DNA of 7,578 bases from Tenericutes bacterium ADurb.BinA155 (GTDB lineage: Bacteria > Bacillota_I > Bacilli_A > RFN20 > CAG-826), in NCBI GenBank assembly GCA_002068375.1, contig MVZL01000056.1, positions 1-7,578 on the forward strand, written 5' to 3'. Below, in pieces: positions 1-6,210 of the stretch; the first letter of the stretch is position 1; every line of letters starts with the position of its first letter. The position numbers were made by a program, and so were the translations under genes. Below the pieces are notes generated by a model that made no database searches, had not been told where the DNA came from, and saw only the letters and a list, made by a program, of their open reading frames with translations.

Positions 1-1
1 C

Positions 2-1321
2 TGGTTCAAGGAAAGCCAAAAGAAGGGCTCCCCGTACCGCGATTATTACTATTGGCGGGAAGGGAAAAAGAACAACACCCTCCCGCCCAATAACTGGACC
101 TCGATGTTCCCGGGACCGGCCTGGGAATTCGTGCCGGAAGTGGGGCTATGGTACCTCCATCTTTATGGGAAGAAGCAGCCGGACCTTAACTGGCATAACC
201 CCAAAGTACTTGAAGAAGTGGAATCGATTTTGCGGTTCTGGCTCGATAAAGGGGTCTATGGATTCCGCTGCGACGTCATCAACCAAATCTATAAAGAGAG
301 CTTAGAAGACGGGAAGGGCCATTCGCTTTCCGGCCGGGGGATTGAGCATTACCTCATGACCGAAGGGAACCATAAGATCCTCAAGACCTTGCAGGCCGAT
401 GTCTTTTCCCATTATGACTGCGTCGTGATCGGCGAGACCTTCAAGGTCGATATCCCGAACGGAAAACGCTTTTTGGCTGGGGAAATGAATATGTTTTTCC
501 AGTTTGACGCGATGGGGCTCGATAAGGGCGTGAACCCGTTATGGGCCAAGAAATTTAGCCCCAAAAAGTTCATGGCGGTCCTCTACCATTGGCAACAAGG
601 GGTGGACTGGAACGCGAACTATTTGGAGAACCATGATCAACGCCGGAGCATCTCCCGCTTTGGCGATCCCCGTCATTACTGGAAGGAATCCGGGAAGATG
701 CTGGGCCTTCTTAATTTCACCTTACGGGGCACCCCATTTGTCTATGAAGGCGAAGAATTAGGGATGCTCAATTACCCCTATAAAGAAAAGCCCGGCGAAT
801 ATCAAGACGTCTGCTGCGATTTCCTCGCCGCGAGCTTCAAGAAATTCCATTTCCCGAAACGCCTCGCGATCAACTTCATCGATACCTATAACCGCGACCA
901 CGCAAGAAGCCCGATGCAATGGGACTCAAGCCTTAACGCCGGCTTCTCTTCGACCGCGCAGAAGTGCTGGTTGCCCCTTAATCCCAACTTCCTTCGGGTC
1001 AACGCCGCTTCGGAGCAAAAAGACCCCGATTCGATTTATCATTTCTACCAAACTTTAATGAAAGCCCGACTCCAAAATTCCGCGCTGAATCTAGGCGAGT
1101 TTCTTCCCTTAAAAGGGAACTCCCACGTTTTTGCCTATCGGCGGAAGGATCAAAGTCAATCGCTTTTGGTCTTGCTGAATTTCAGTAAGAAAGCCCATCG
1201 GATTCCGCGGCGTCTCCGTATCAAAGAAGGCACCCTCCTTTTAAGCAATTACGCGGACACCTCCCTCACCAAATTAGTCAAGCTCCGTCCCTTCGAAGCG
1301 TTGCTTATCCTAGAAAAGTAA
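2..1321 (+). CDS. GH13 alpha-glucosidase, oligo-1,6-glucosidase type (5' end missing)
   Basis: Cytoplasmic hydrolase that releases glucose from the non-reducing end of short alpha-glucans. The frame is open from base 2, so 439 C-terminal residues are visible; the family is about 550-560 residues long, so roughly 110 are cut off at the left edge. Residue numbers here count from the Met codon at 104. The nucleophile is D57 in GFRCDVIN, the acid/base is E111 in VIGETF, and the third carboxylate is D178 in ENHDQ. Also seen are KKQPDLNW, the RGTPFVYEGEELGM stretch, RDHARSPMQWD, and the DPDSIYHFYQ segment leading into the C-terminal beta domain. The Val directly after the nucleophile is the residue known in this subfamily to go with alpha-1,6 preference, where Ala or Thr goes with alpha-1,4. 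Trehalose-6-phosphate hydrolase and dextran glucosidase are close relatives and remain possible. The only gene of this window in carbohydrate metabolism. Confidence 0.93.
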   Translation, partial: WFKESQKKGSPYRDYYYWREGKKNNTLPPNNWTSMFPGPAWEFVPEVGLWYLHLYGKKQPDLNWHNPKVLEEVESILRFWLDKGVYGFRCDVINQIYKESLEDGKGHSLSGRGIEHYLMTEGNHKILKTLQADVFSHYDCVVIGETFKVDIPNGKRFLAGEMNMFFQFDAMGLDKGVNPLWAKKFSPKKFMAVLYHWQQGVDWNANYLENHDQRRSISRFGDPRHYWKESGKMLGLLNFTLRGTPFVYEGEELGMLNYPYKEKPGEYQDVCCDFLAASFKKFHFPKRLAINFIDTYNRDHARSPMQWDSSLNAGFSSTAQKCWLPLNPNFLRVNAASEQKDPDSIYHFYQTLMKARLQNSALNLGEFLPLKGNSHVFAYRRKDQSQSLLVLLNFSKKAHRIPRRLRIKEGTLLLSNYADTSLTKLVKLRPFEALLILEK

Positions 1322-1326
1322 CCCCA

Positions 1327-1346
1327 TTTCACCTTTCAAGGTGAAA
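1327..1346. repeat. Inverted repeat downstream of the glucosidase gene
   Basis: TTTCACC (1327-1333) is the exact reverse complement of GGTGAAA (1340-1346); one further T-A pair gives an 8-bp stem with a 4-base loop. It starts five bases after the glucosidase stop. No T-run follows on either strand, so it is a poor intrinsic terminator. It may protect the mRNA 3' end or be an operator, since it overlaps the possible -35 of the next gene. Confidence 0.5.
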
Positions 1347-1369
1347 GAATACGCCGTAGCGCGTATATT
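1341..1369 (+). promoter_or_regulatory. Possible promoter for the dCMP deaminase operon
   Basis: A TATATT hexamer at 1364-1369 (5 of 6 to TATAAT) lies 17 bases after GTGAAA at 1341-1346 (4 of 6 to TTGACA). Transcription would start near 1376, leaving a leader of about 22 bases that holds only the ribosome binding site. A second dyad, ATACGC (1349-1354) with GCGTAT (1361-1366), covers the spacer and enters the -10. The -35 is weak, so this is a candidate only; read-through from the glucosidase gene is the alternative. Confidence 0.35.
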
Positions 1370-1384
1370 ATTAACGAGCCATCT

Positions 1385-1391
1385 AAGGAGG
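1385..1391 (+). promoter_or_regulatory. Ribosome binding site that fixes the deaminase start
   Basis: AAGGAGG, a perfect Shine-Dalgarno core, sits six T residues before the ATG at 1398. The same frame is open upstream to a GTG at 1341, but that codon lies in the inverted repeat, has no binding site, and would add 19 residues with no place in the family. The ATG at 1398 is therefore preferred. Confidence 0.85.
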
Positions 1392-1397
1392 TTTTTT

Positions 1398-1877
1398 ATG
1401 CATCGGACCGATAACTTGAAATGGGATGAATATTTTATGGGGATCGCGGTTCTTTCCGCCCTTCGGAGCAAGGATCCTTCGACCCAAGTGGGCGCTTGCA
1501 TCGTCGACCAAAACCATAAGGTGGTTTCGATCGGCTATAACGGAATGCCCCGTGGGGTCGATGACGAGAAGATCTCCTGGGATAAAGGCGATGGCCTCGA
1601 TTCCAAATACCTCTACGTTTGCCACGCCGAATTCAATGCGATTCTGAATACTCGGGATGGTTCCGCCCTCAATGGCTGCATCCTCTACGTCACCCTGTTC
1701 CCGTGCAATGAATGCGCGAAAGCCATCATCCAAGTCGGGATCAAAGAGATCGTCTTCCTCGATGATAAATACCATGATCACCTCGAGTCCCAGGCTTCGC
1801 GCCGGATCCTCGATATGGCCGGGGTCAGCTATCGCAAGTACGTTGGGAGGAAGGTTTCCATCCGTGTTGAAGAATAA
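1398..1877 (+). CDS. Deoxycytidylate (dCMP) deaminase, DCTD-like
   Basis: Cytosolic zinc enzyme that deaminates dCMP to dUMP, the substrate of thymidylate synthase. It has 159 residues. The zinc site is visible as CHAEFNAI, with H76 as ligand and E78 as proton shuttle, and as PCNEC, with C103 and C106 as ligands. The GYNGMPRG motif (46-53) follows the VGACIV strand and is typical of dCMP deaminases rather than of cytidine or tRNA-adenosine deaminases. From memory, the stretches VGACIV, IGYNGMP, YVCHAE, LFPCNECAK and DKYHD match the metazoan and T4-type DCTD branch better than the Bacillus ComEB branch; members of that branch are usually allosterically controlled by dCTP and dTTP. It is the first gene of the tightly packed run and overlaps the next start by 14 bases. 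The family call is secure; allosteric control is inferred. Confidence 0.93.
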   Translation: MHRTDNLKWDEYFMGIAVLSALRSKDPSTQVGACIVDQNHKVVSIGYNGMPRGVDDEKISWDKGDGLDSKYLYVCHAEFNAILNTRDGSALNGCILYVTLFPCNECAKAIIQVGIKEIVFLDDKYHDHLESQASRRILDMAGVSYRKYVGRKVSIRVEE

Positions 1878-2067
1878 GCCGTTTCTCTATCGCTTTTTGA
1901 TCCTCTTCTTGGTGTTTACCTTGCTGGGGGCGGCCGTCTTAGCGCCTCTAGCGAGTTCCGGCACCTTGAAGTCGCCTTGGATTTATATCGTCCTTGGGAT
2001 CTACCTTGGAAGTTTTGTTCTTCTCATCGTCATCAATGAAATCGCGATCGCTCACCAAAAGAAATAA
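1864..2067 (+). CDS. Small two-helix membrane protein, unknown function
   Basis: I do not recognise this 67-residue protein. A basic N-terminus (LKNKPFLYR) leads into a hydrophobic helix at about residues 8-28. A short polar turn (SSGTLKSP) follows, then a second hydrophobic helix at about 38-60 and a short basic tail ending HQKK. This predicts a hairpin with both ends inside. The chosen start is the GTG at 1864, because an AGGAAGG binding site (1848-1854) lies nine bases upstream; a TTG at 1867 is the alternative. The gene begins inside the end of the deaminase gene and stops five bases before ecfA1, so co-transcription and coupling with the ECF genes is likely. It is too short and lacks the six helices of an ECF S component. 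Good binding site, uninterrupted helices and placement support a real gene; function is open. Confidence 0.7.
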   Translation: MLKNKPFLYRFLILFLVFTLLGAAVLAPLASSGTLKSPWIYIVLGIYLGSFVLLIVINEIAIAHQKK

Positions 2068-2072
2068 ACCGC

Positions 2073-2891
2073 ATGAAAGTCATTTCCACCGAAAACCTCA
2101 GCTATTCCTACGATGGGGAACACCCGGCCCTCACCGATGTTTCTTTTAGCGTGGAAGAAGGCTCCTACGTCGCGGTGATCGGCCATAATGGCTCGGGCAA
2201 ATCGACCTTGGCCAAAGTTTTGATGGGGTTATTGTCCGGCTACAAAGGCACCGTCACGATCTTTGGGATCCCCCTCTCGGGCAAGACCCTTTATTCAATC
2301 CGCTCACGCTTAGGGATCGTCTTTCAAAACCCCGATAACCAATTTGTCGGTTCGACCGTCGCGGACGATATCGCCTTCGGACTCGAAAATCGCCAGGTCA
2401 AACATGAAGAGATGGATGAGATCGTGAAGCGTTATGCGAGCCAAGCGGGCATGGCCGACTTCTTGGAGCGAGAACCTCAATCCCTCTCGGGCGGACAGAA
2501 GCAGCGGGTCGCGATCGCCGGCGTTTTAGCGATGAATCCCGATGTCGTCCTCTTCGATGAAGCGACCGCGATGCTCGACCCGAAAGGCAAGCACGAGATC
2601 TCCGATCTCATCGTTTCGATGAAGCAAAAGAATCCGAAGCTCACGATTTTGTCGATCACCCATGACGTCGAAGAAGCCGCCCATAGCGATCAGGTGATCG
2701 TCTTAAATGAAGGCAAGCTCTTCCTTTCAGGGACCCCCGAAGAAGTTTTTGCCCACGATGAAGAACTCTCCAAGATCCAACTCGATATCCCCTTCGTGTT
2801 CGCCTTAAAAAAAGAACTGGCGAAACGGGGCGTCGCCGTTCCTAAGGATGTCCGCGATCTTTCGGCTTTGGAGGCTTTCTTATGGCGATAA
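2073..2891 (+). CDS. ecfA1: ECF transporter ATPase EcfA1 (CbiO-type)
   Basis: One of the two ATP-binding subunits of the energy-coupling factor module that powers vitamin and metal uptake by interchangeable S components; it works at the inner face of the membrane with EcfA2 and EcfT. All ABC motifs are intact in 272 residues: Walker A GHNGSGKST (37-45), Q-loop Q85 in FQNPDNQFVG, signature LSGGQ (138-142), Walker B VVLFDEA with catalytic E163, D-loop MLDP, and switch His197 in SITHD. FQNPDNQ followed by FDEATAMLD is typical of EcfA1 rather than EcfA2. The C-terminal extension after residue 205 fits the family. The binding site before the ATG is weak (AAAAGAAA only) and the previous gene stops five bases upstream, so translation probably relies on coupling. 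Overlaps ecfA2 by 10 bases. Confidence 0.95.
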   Translation: MKVISTENLSYSYDGEHPALTDVSFSVEEGSYVAVIGHNGSGKSTLAKVLMGLLSGYKGTVTIFGIPLSGKTLYSIRSRLGIVFQNPDNQFVGSTVADDIAFGLENRQVKHEEMDEIVKRYASQAGMADFLEREPQSLSGGQKQRVAIAGVLAMNPDVVLFDEATAMLDPKGKHEISDLIVSMKQKNPKLTILSITHDVEEAAHSDQVIVLNEGKLFLSGTPEEVFAHDEELSKIQLDIPFVFALKKELAKRGVAVPKDVRDLSALEAFLWR

Positions 2892-3742
2892 CCTTCAAAG
2901 ACGTGTTCTATATCTACAACCGGAAGACGCCGCTAGAGACCGAAGCCCTCAATGGGATTTCCTTTGCGATCGAAAAAGGCTCGTTCACCGCGCTGGTCGG
3001 CCGGACGGGCTGTGGCAAGTCGACCTTAGTTCAACACATCAATGCTTTGCTTAATCCGAGCAGTGGTGAGGTCGATATCGATGGCTGGATCAACGCGTCT
3101 GAAAAGAAGAAACGCTCGAAGCGTGTCCGCGATCTTAGAAAGCATGTCGGTCTAGTGTTCCAGTTCCCGGAGTACCAACTCTTTGAAGAAACCGTCGAAA
3201 AGGATGTCGCCTTCGCCCCCAAGAATTTTGGGATGAACGACGAAGACGCTTTGAAGGCCGCCCATGAGGCCCTCCGCTCGGTCGGGCTCAATGAATCCTT
3301 CGATAAACGTTCGCCCTTTGAACTCTCGGGCGGCGAGAAACGGAAAGTCGCGATCGCGGGGATTTTGGCGTTCCATCCCGATATCCTCGTGGTCGATGAA
3401 CCGACCGCCGGCCTTGACCCCCTTGGGGCTAAAGCCATGATGGCGCTTTTTAGCCAGATTCACCAAAGCGGAACCACGGTGGTTCTTGTCACCCACGACA
3501 TGAATATCGTCTTGGCCTATTGCGACAAAGTGGTGGTCCTCGATGATGGCAAGATCGCGGCGATTACCGACCCCGTGAGCTTATTTAGCCAAGATATCGA
3601 AAAGTATTCGCTCGAGACCCCTTTGCTCTACCAAATGGTGAAGGACCTCGAAATGATAGGGGCGGCCTTTGATCTCACCAAGATCAAGGACATTCCTTCG
3701 CTCGCCGATCAACTCGTTGCCCTAAAAGGAGCGAAACGATGA
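2882..3742 (+). CDS. ecfA2: ECF transporter ATPase EcfA2
   Basis: Second ATPase of the ECF module, forming a heterodimer with EcfA1 and gripping the coupling helices of EcfT. In 286 residues all elements are present: Walker A GRTGCGKST (40-48), Q94 in the EcfA2-type stretch FQFPEYQLFEETVEKD, signature LSGGE (148-152), Walker B ILVVDEP with catalytic E173, D-loop GLDP, and switch His205 in VTHDMN. The tail after residue 225 is the usual C-terminal domain that supports dimer formation. The ATG at 2882 has GGAGG at 2870-2874, seven bases away, inside the end of ecfA1. The stop TGA at 3740 shares bases with the ecfT start. Having both ATPases as separate genes next to ecfT, without an S component, points to a group II (shared) ECF module. 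Confidence 0.95.
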   Translation: MAITFKDVFYIYNRKTPLETEALNGISFAIEKGSFTALVGRTGCGKSTLVQHINALLNPSSGEVDIDGWINASEKKKRSKRVRDLRKHVGLVFQFPEYQLFEETVEKDVAFAPKNFGMNDEDALKAAHEALRSVGLNESFDKRSPFELSGGEKRKVAIAGILAFHPDILVVDEPTAGLDPLGAKAMMALFSQIHQSGTTVVLVTHDMNIVLAYCDKVVVLDDGKIAAITDPVSLFSQDIEKYSLETPLLYQMVKDLEMIGAAFDLTKIKDIPSLADQLVALKGAKR

Positions 3743-4602
3743 ACTCCTTTTCGATCGGGCGTTACGTCCCGTATAACTCCTTTGTCCACCGGCTCGATCC
3801 CCGTGACAAGATCTTGGGATCGATTCTTCTCATGGTCTGCGTCTTCTTGCCGATTTCCGGCTGGGCGATGACGTTCACCATGAGCGGGATTCTCTTTATC
3901 CTCACCTTGATTCTCCTTTGGTGCACCCATAGTTCGATCCGCGATATTTTGGGGTCGCTTCGGAGCATGTGGATGATGATTCTTTTCCTCCTCATCATCT
4001 ATATCCTGATGCCCCACGCGAACCCCACCCTTGGCCAAGCTTGGAACTGGAATGGCTGGATTGTCTATTGGGATTCCTTCGCTGAAGCCGGCAAGATCGT
4101 GCTCCGGCTCCTCATGATGGTCGAGCTCACGATGATCTTGACCGCTTCGACCAAACCGCTCGACCTCACTTATGCGTTCGAATGGTATCTCACCCCGCTC
4201 AAATGGCTTCATTTCCCCGCCCACGAGGTCGCGATGACGATCTCGATCGCCCTTCGCTTTATCCCGACTTTGCTCGATGACACCAACCGGGTGATGAAAG
4301 CCCAAGAGAGCCGGGGCGTTGATTTCACCCATGGCCGGATCTGGAAAAGAATCACCGCTCTGACCTCCCTCATCATTCCGCTTTTCGTCTCGGCCTTCAT
4401 GCGGAGCGAAGAGTTAGCCAATGCGATGGAGTGCCGCGGCTATGATCCTAAAGCCAAGCGGACCCGTTACCGCCTCCTTCATTGGCGGTGGTTCGACTGG
4501 ATTTCCTTGCTCCTCGTCGCCGCGATCTTCGCTTTGTTCCTCTACGTCACCATTACCCACTTTGATGCCTATTTTGTCTTTTGGGGGCTCAAGGTCGTAT
4601 GA
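3739..4602 (+). CDS. ecfT: ECF transporter transmembrane coupling protein EcfT
   Basis: Integral membrane scaffold that joins the EcfA1-EcfA2 ATPases to an S component and transmits ATP hydrolysis to substrate release. It has 287 residues, with hydrophobic segments at about 25-39, 43-62, 76-92, 119-137, 206-220 and 252-272. The two signature Arg-Gly coupling motifs are present: ESRG (190-193) after ALRFIPTLLDD, and ECRG (231-234) before YDP. Ser and Cys stand where Ala is commonest, a mild deviation; the essential Arg and Gly are kept. The ATG overlaps the ecfA2 stop as ATGA and has AAAAGGAG at 3724-3731, seven bases upstream. The stop overlaps the truA start in the same way. Confidence 0.95.
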   Translation: MNSFSIGRYVPYNSFVHRLDPRDKILGSILLMVCVFLPISGWAMTFTMSGILFILTLILLWCTHSSIRDILGSLRSMWMMILFLLIIYILMPHANPTLGQAWNWNGWIVYWDSFAEAGKIVLRLLMMVELTMILTASTKPLDLTYAFEWYLTPLKWLHFPAHEVAMTISIALRFIPTLLDDTNRVMKAQESRGVDFTHGRIWKRITALTSLIIPLFVSAFMRSEELANAMECRGYDPKAKRTRYRLLHWRWFDWISLLLVAAIFALFLYVTITHFDAYFVFWGLKVV

Positions 4603-5348
4603 ACTACTTAGCCACCGTGAGTTATAACGGCGCTCGCTTCCATGGCTTTGAACGCCAGCCGCATTTACGGACGGTCCAAGGCTCGATCGAGAAGGCCCTG
4701 TCCGCGCTTTGCGGGAAGACCACCCTCATCAAAGGGGCGGGTCGGACCGATGCCGGGGTCCACGCTCTCGCTCAACGGTTTTCGTTTCAAAATGAAGAAA
4801 TCAAAGACACGGGGGCCTTCCTTTTCGCCCTGAACCGTTTGCTCCCTTCCGATATTGTGGTGAAGGCCCTTGAAGCGGTGCCGGATTCCTTCGACGCCCG
4901 TCATTCTTCTTGCGGCAAGATCTATTGTTACAAATTCTCCTATGGCGAACGGGATCCGCTCCAAAAAGAAACGCGGGCTCAGCTCGAGCGGCGGAACTTT
5001 GACCCCCTCGCTTTTAAGGCCGCCCTCGAATGCTTTAAGGGCACTCACAATTTTCAGAATTTCACGACCAAGCCCGACGATGTCGATGGCTTCATCCGCA
5101 CGATCGATGCGATCACGATTGAGCTCGATCCGTCGACAAAAGTTGGCCAAGTCACCTTCAAAGGCAATGGCTTTATGACCTATATGGTCCGTCTCATCAT
5201 GGGCTGTGCCTTTAAAGCCGCCTTAGGAAAGATTGATCCTAGGGATATTCCAGGGCTTATTGATGCGGCCCCGCGTCATATCGTCGCCTTTAAAGCCCCG
5301 GCGGAAGGGCTTTATCTCGTGGAGGTTCTTTATGCCAAACGGTCTTGA
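4599..5348 (+). CDS. truA: tRNA pseudouridine(38-40) synthase TruA
   Basis: Cytosolic enzyme that isomerises uridines 38, 39 and 40 in the anticodon stem-loop of many tRNAs to pseudouridine. It has 249 residues, normal for the family. The catalytic Asp is D51 in GAGRTDAGVHA, the conserved Tyr is Y109 in CGKIYCYKF, and the C-terminal domain shows GNGFMTYMVRLIMG (189-202) and APAEGLYL (233-240). The N-terminus VSYNGARFHGFERQP matches the family start, so the ATG at 4599 is chosen over a TTG at 4581 that would add six unrelated residues. The ATG overlaps the ecfT stop (ATGA); with only AAGG at 4591-4594 as binding site, translation is probably coupled to ecfT. truA after ecfT is the usual Bacillota order. 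Confidence 0.96.
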   Translation: MNYLATVSYNGARFHGFERQPHLRTVQGSIEKALSALCGKTTLIKGAGRTDAGVHALAQRFSFQNEEIKDTGAFLFALNRLLPSDIVVKALEAVPDSFDARHSSCGKIYCYKFSYGERDPLQKETRAQLERRNFDPLAFKAALECFKGTHNFQNFTTKPDDVDGFIRTIDAITIELDPSTKVGQVTFKGNGFMTYMVRLIMGCAFKAALGKIDPRDIPGLIDAAPRHIVAFKAPAEGLYLVEVLYAKRS

Positions 5349-6144
5349 TTACAACTATCACTCCCATACGTGGCGGTGCGGACATGCGACCGGCACCGAC
5401 GAAAACTATGTCCTTTCCGCGATCAATAACGGCTTCAAGATCTATGGCTTCAGCGACCACGTGATCCTCCCGAACGCTTCGCAACCCAAAATGCGGGGCG
5501 ATTTCATCTTGCTCGATGGCTACATTAATTCGGTGCGGGAACTCGCCGAAAAATACAAAGACAAAATCACGATCTACCTAGGCTTTGAAGCCGAATGGTA
5601 TGGTGAACTCTATCGGAAGTATTATCACGATCTTTTAGCGGAGCATCGGATCGATTATTTGATTCTGGGCCAGCATGATTTCATCGAGGACCATCGGTTC
5701 CATTGGTACGCTTCGATCGATGATAAAGACGATGCCCTCGACCGTTACGTGAAAGATTTGACCGATGGGATGCGTTCTGGGCTATTCACTTACGTCGCCC
5801 ACCCCGATCATTTCATGTCCTACTATCCGGAATGGAATGACCATACGATCGCCGCGGCGGAGGAGATCTGCCGAGTCGCTCTGGAGACCCACCTTCCGCT
5901 CGAAGTGAACATGGGTCCTTCCCGCTGGGGCAGAAAGAACGCCCCGGGCGAAGAAATCCGGGTGGCCTATCCTTGTCCCCAATTTTGGGATGTGGTGGCC
6001 CGCTTCAATTGCCCAGTCATCCTTGGGGTCGATGACCATGACCCTTCTGAGCTTTTAAATTCACCCTACGAATGGGTCTTTGCTTTCATTAAAAACCACC
6101 ATTTGAATTACATCACCCGGGTTACTTTTCCCTCCATTTCGTAA
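5332..6144 (+). CDS. PHP-domain phosphatase, HisK-like
   Basis: A 270-residue metal-dependent phosphoesterase of the polymerase-and-histidinol-phosphatase superfamily. The full trinuclear metal site appears to be present: H10 and H12 in HSHTWRCGH, H18, H43 in GFSDHV, E86 in GFEAEW, H115 in GQHD, H157 in AHPD, and D234 and H236 in GVDDHD. Length and motif spacing resemble HisK-type histidinol-phosphatases, which remove phosphate from L-histidinol phosphate in histidine synthesis. No other his gene is near, and many HisK-like proteins have unknown or other phosphoester substrates, so the substrate is not assigned. The ATG at 5332 has GGAGG at 5321-5325, six bases upstream; translation starts 17 bases inside the end of truA in another frame. 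No terminator-like hairpin with a T-run follows the stop. Confidence 0.88.
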   Translation: MPNGLDYNYHSHTWRCGHATGTDENYVLSAINNGFKIYGFSDHVILPNASQPKMRGDFILLDGYINSVRELAEKYKDKITIYLGFEAEWYGELYRKYYHDLLAEHRIDYLILGQHDFIEDHRFHWYASIDDKDDALDRYVKDLTDGMRSGLFTYVAHPDHFMSYYPEWNDHTIAAAEEICRVALETHLPLEVNMGPSRWGRKNAPGEEIRVAYPCPQFWDVVARFNCPVILGVDDHDPSELLNSPYEWVFAFIKNHHLNYITRVTFPSIS

Positions 6145-6153
6145 AACTCGTTG

Positions 6154-6182
6154 TTTCTCCCTTAGAGGTCGAGTGGTATGAT
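6154..6182 (+). promoter_or_regulatory. Probable extended -10 promoter of the yebC-family gene
   Basis: TATGAT at 6177-6182 (5 of 6 to TATAAT) is preceded by TGG at 6174-6176, the TGn extension that lets sigma-A promoters work with a poor -35. A weak TTTCTC lies at the right distance (6154-6159, 17-base spacer); TTGTTT at 6151-6156 is better but 20 bases away. Transcription would start near 6189, just ahead of the ribosome binding site. A 5-bp dyad, ACTCG (6146-6150) with CGAGT (6170-6174), brackets the -35 region and could be chance. Confidence 0.6.
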
Positions 6183-6194
6183 TTACACGCGTTT

Positions 6195-6199
6195 AGGAG
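6195..6199 (+). promoter_or_regulatory. Ribosome binding site of the yebC-family gene, ambiguous start
   Basis: AGGAG lies 11 bases before the ATG at 6211 and 5 bases before an in-frame TTG at 6205. The protein from the ATG begins MGRHFEVR, the usual N-terminus of this YebC subfamily, so the ATG is chosen although the spacing is long. Using TTG would add only two residues. Confidence 0.6.
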
Positions 6200-6210
6200 A
6201 TTAATTGTAT

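Noticed and set aside
1327..1346. Hairpin as an intrinsic terminator for the glucosidase gene
   Set aside because: The stem has only about eight pairs, is not G+C-rich, and is followed by GAATACG rather than a T-run; the reverse strand lacks one too.
1383..1781. Minus-strand open frame opposite the dCMP deaminase
   Set aside because: It is antisense to the complete deaminase and contains no known motif. The stop-poor reverse strand is explained by the G+C-rich codon use.
1864..2067. 67-residue membrane protein as an ECF S component or a toxin/holin
   Set aside because: S components have about six helices and 170-200 residues. Nothing beyond small size and hydrophobicity suggests a toxin, and no antitoxin-like partner is present.
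3031..3496. Two overlapping minus-strand open frames opposite ecfA2
   Set aside because: Both lie inside a gene with every ABC motif intact, and their composition (Ser/Arg-rich or Gly/Asp-rich) is that of a codon shadow.
3709..4332. Long minus-strand open frame (about 207 codons) opposite ecfT
   Set aside because: It is antisense to a clear EcfT gene, is rich in His, Asp, Glu and Arg as expected from the reverse of membrane-helix codons, has no recognisable motif, and has no room for its own promoter and binding site.
3740..5348. TGA read as Trp (code 4), suggested by mollicute-like gene families
   Set aside because: TGA ends ecfA2, ecfT and truA exactly at their family lengths, two of them within ATGA start-stop overlaps, and Trp is written TGG everywhere.
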